A DNA stretch of 6,097 nucleotides from an uncultured Pseudomonadota bacterium (GTDB taxonomy: Bacteria > Pseudomonadota > Gammaproteobacteria > Steroidobacterales > Steroidobacteraceae), in the NCBI GenBank assembly GCA_946479515.1, contig CAMLGF010000116.1, positions 1 through 6,097 on the forward strand, written 5' to 3'. The notes below the pieces were generated by a model, which made no database searches, was not told where the DNA came from, and worked only from the letters and a program-made list of their open reading frames with translations. A program made the position numbers and the translations under genes. Of the stretch, positions 6,034 through 6,097 are shown piece by piece. The number at the start of each line of letters is the position of its first letter. The first letter of the stretch is position 1.

Positions 6034-6097
6034 GTGTCAAAAGAAAAGTTTGAACGCACAAAGCCGCACGTGAACGTGGGCACGATTGGCCACGTGG
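6034..6097 (+). CDS. tuf: Elongation factor Tu, N-terminal part (3' end outside window)
   Basis: The 21 complete codons read (M)SKEKFERTKPHVNVGTIGHV, the invariant start of EF-Tu, running into the first GTP-binding motif (GHVDHGKT), which the window edge cuts. EF-Tu carries aminoacyl-tRNA to the ribosome as a GTP complex. The start is GTG at 6034, as in E. coli tufA, with a ribosome binding site AGAGG (6021-6025) 8 bases upstream. It lies 68 bases after tRNA-Thr with no hairpin-plus-T terminator between, so it is read from the tRNA promoter, as in the tufB arrangement where secE and nusG usually follow. Confidence 0.97.
   Translation, partial: MSKEKFERTKPHVNVGTIGHV

Overview
The window is ordinary chromosomal DNA from a high-GC proteobacterium, most likely a gammaproteobacterium of the Xanthomonadales/Steroidobacterales kind. 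Three signs point there. The tRNA-Tyr, tRNA-Gly, tRNA-Thr, tuf order matches the gammaproteobacterial tufB locus. The MetX-family acyltransferase and its paired cysteine synthase resemble the Xanthomonas proteins as I remember them. The G+C content is uniformly high, with long antisense open frames. I see no transposase, phage gene, CRISPR array or composition break. The taxonomic call rests on recall, not on a search.

Layout: (i) 1-2149, plus strand: the 3' end of a lemA gene, then a 633-residue membrane M48 metallopeptidase, forming the familiar LemA/M48 pair. (ii) 2151-2357, minus strand: a probable 68-codon gene of unknown function with a good ribosome binding site, convergent with the peptidase gene. 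(iii) 2502-4633, minus strand: a two-gene operon, a cysteine-synthase-family gene followed by a MetX-family acyltransferase gene, joined by a 4-base GTGA overlap. I read the acyltransferase as a serine O-succinyltransferase, so the pair would make cysteine through O-succinylserine. (iv) 4634-4722: an 89-base divergent intergenic region with a T-N11-A dyad and a hairpin. (v) 4723-5466, plus strand: an RluB-type 23S rRNA pseudouridine synthase. (vi) 5638-6097, plus strand: a strong promoter with a GC-rich discriminator driving tRNA-Tyr(GUA), tRNA-Gly(UCC), tRNA-Thr(GGU) and the start of tuf (EF-Tu).

No wholly new system stands out. The most interesting part is the acyltransferase/sulfhydrylase pair. 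Common annotation would probably call it homoserine O-acetyltransferase plus a standard cysteine synthase, but sequence and gene coupling favour the O-succinylserine route. The sulfhydrylase also has an altered active-site-loop segment that fits a bulkier substrate. The unassigned small gene and the uncharacterised C-terminal half of the M48 peptidase are the other points worth attention.
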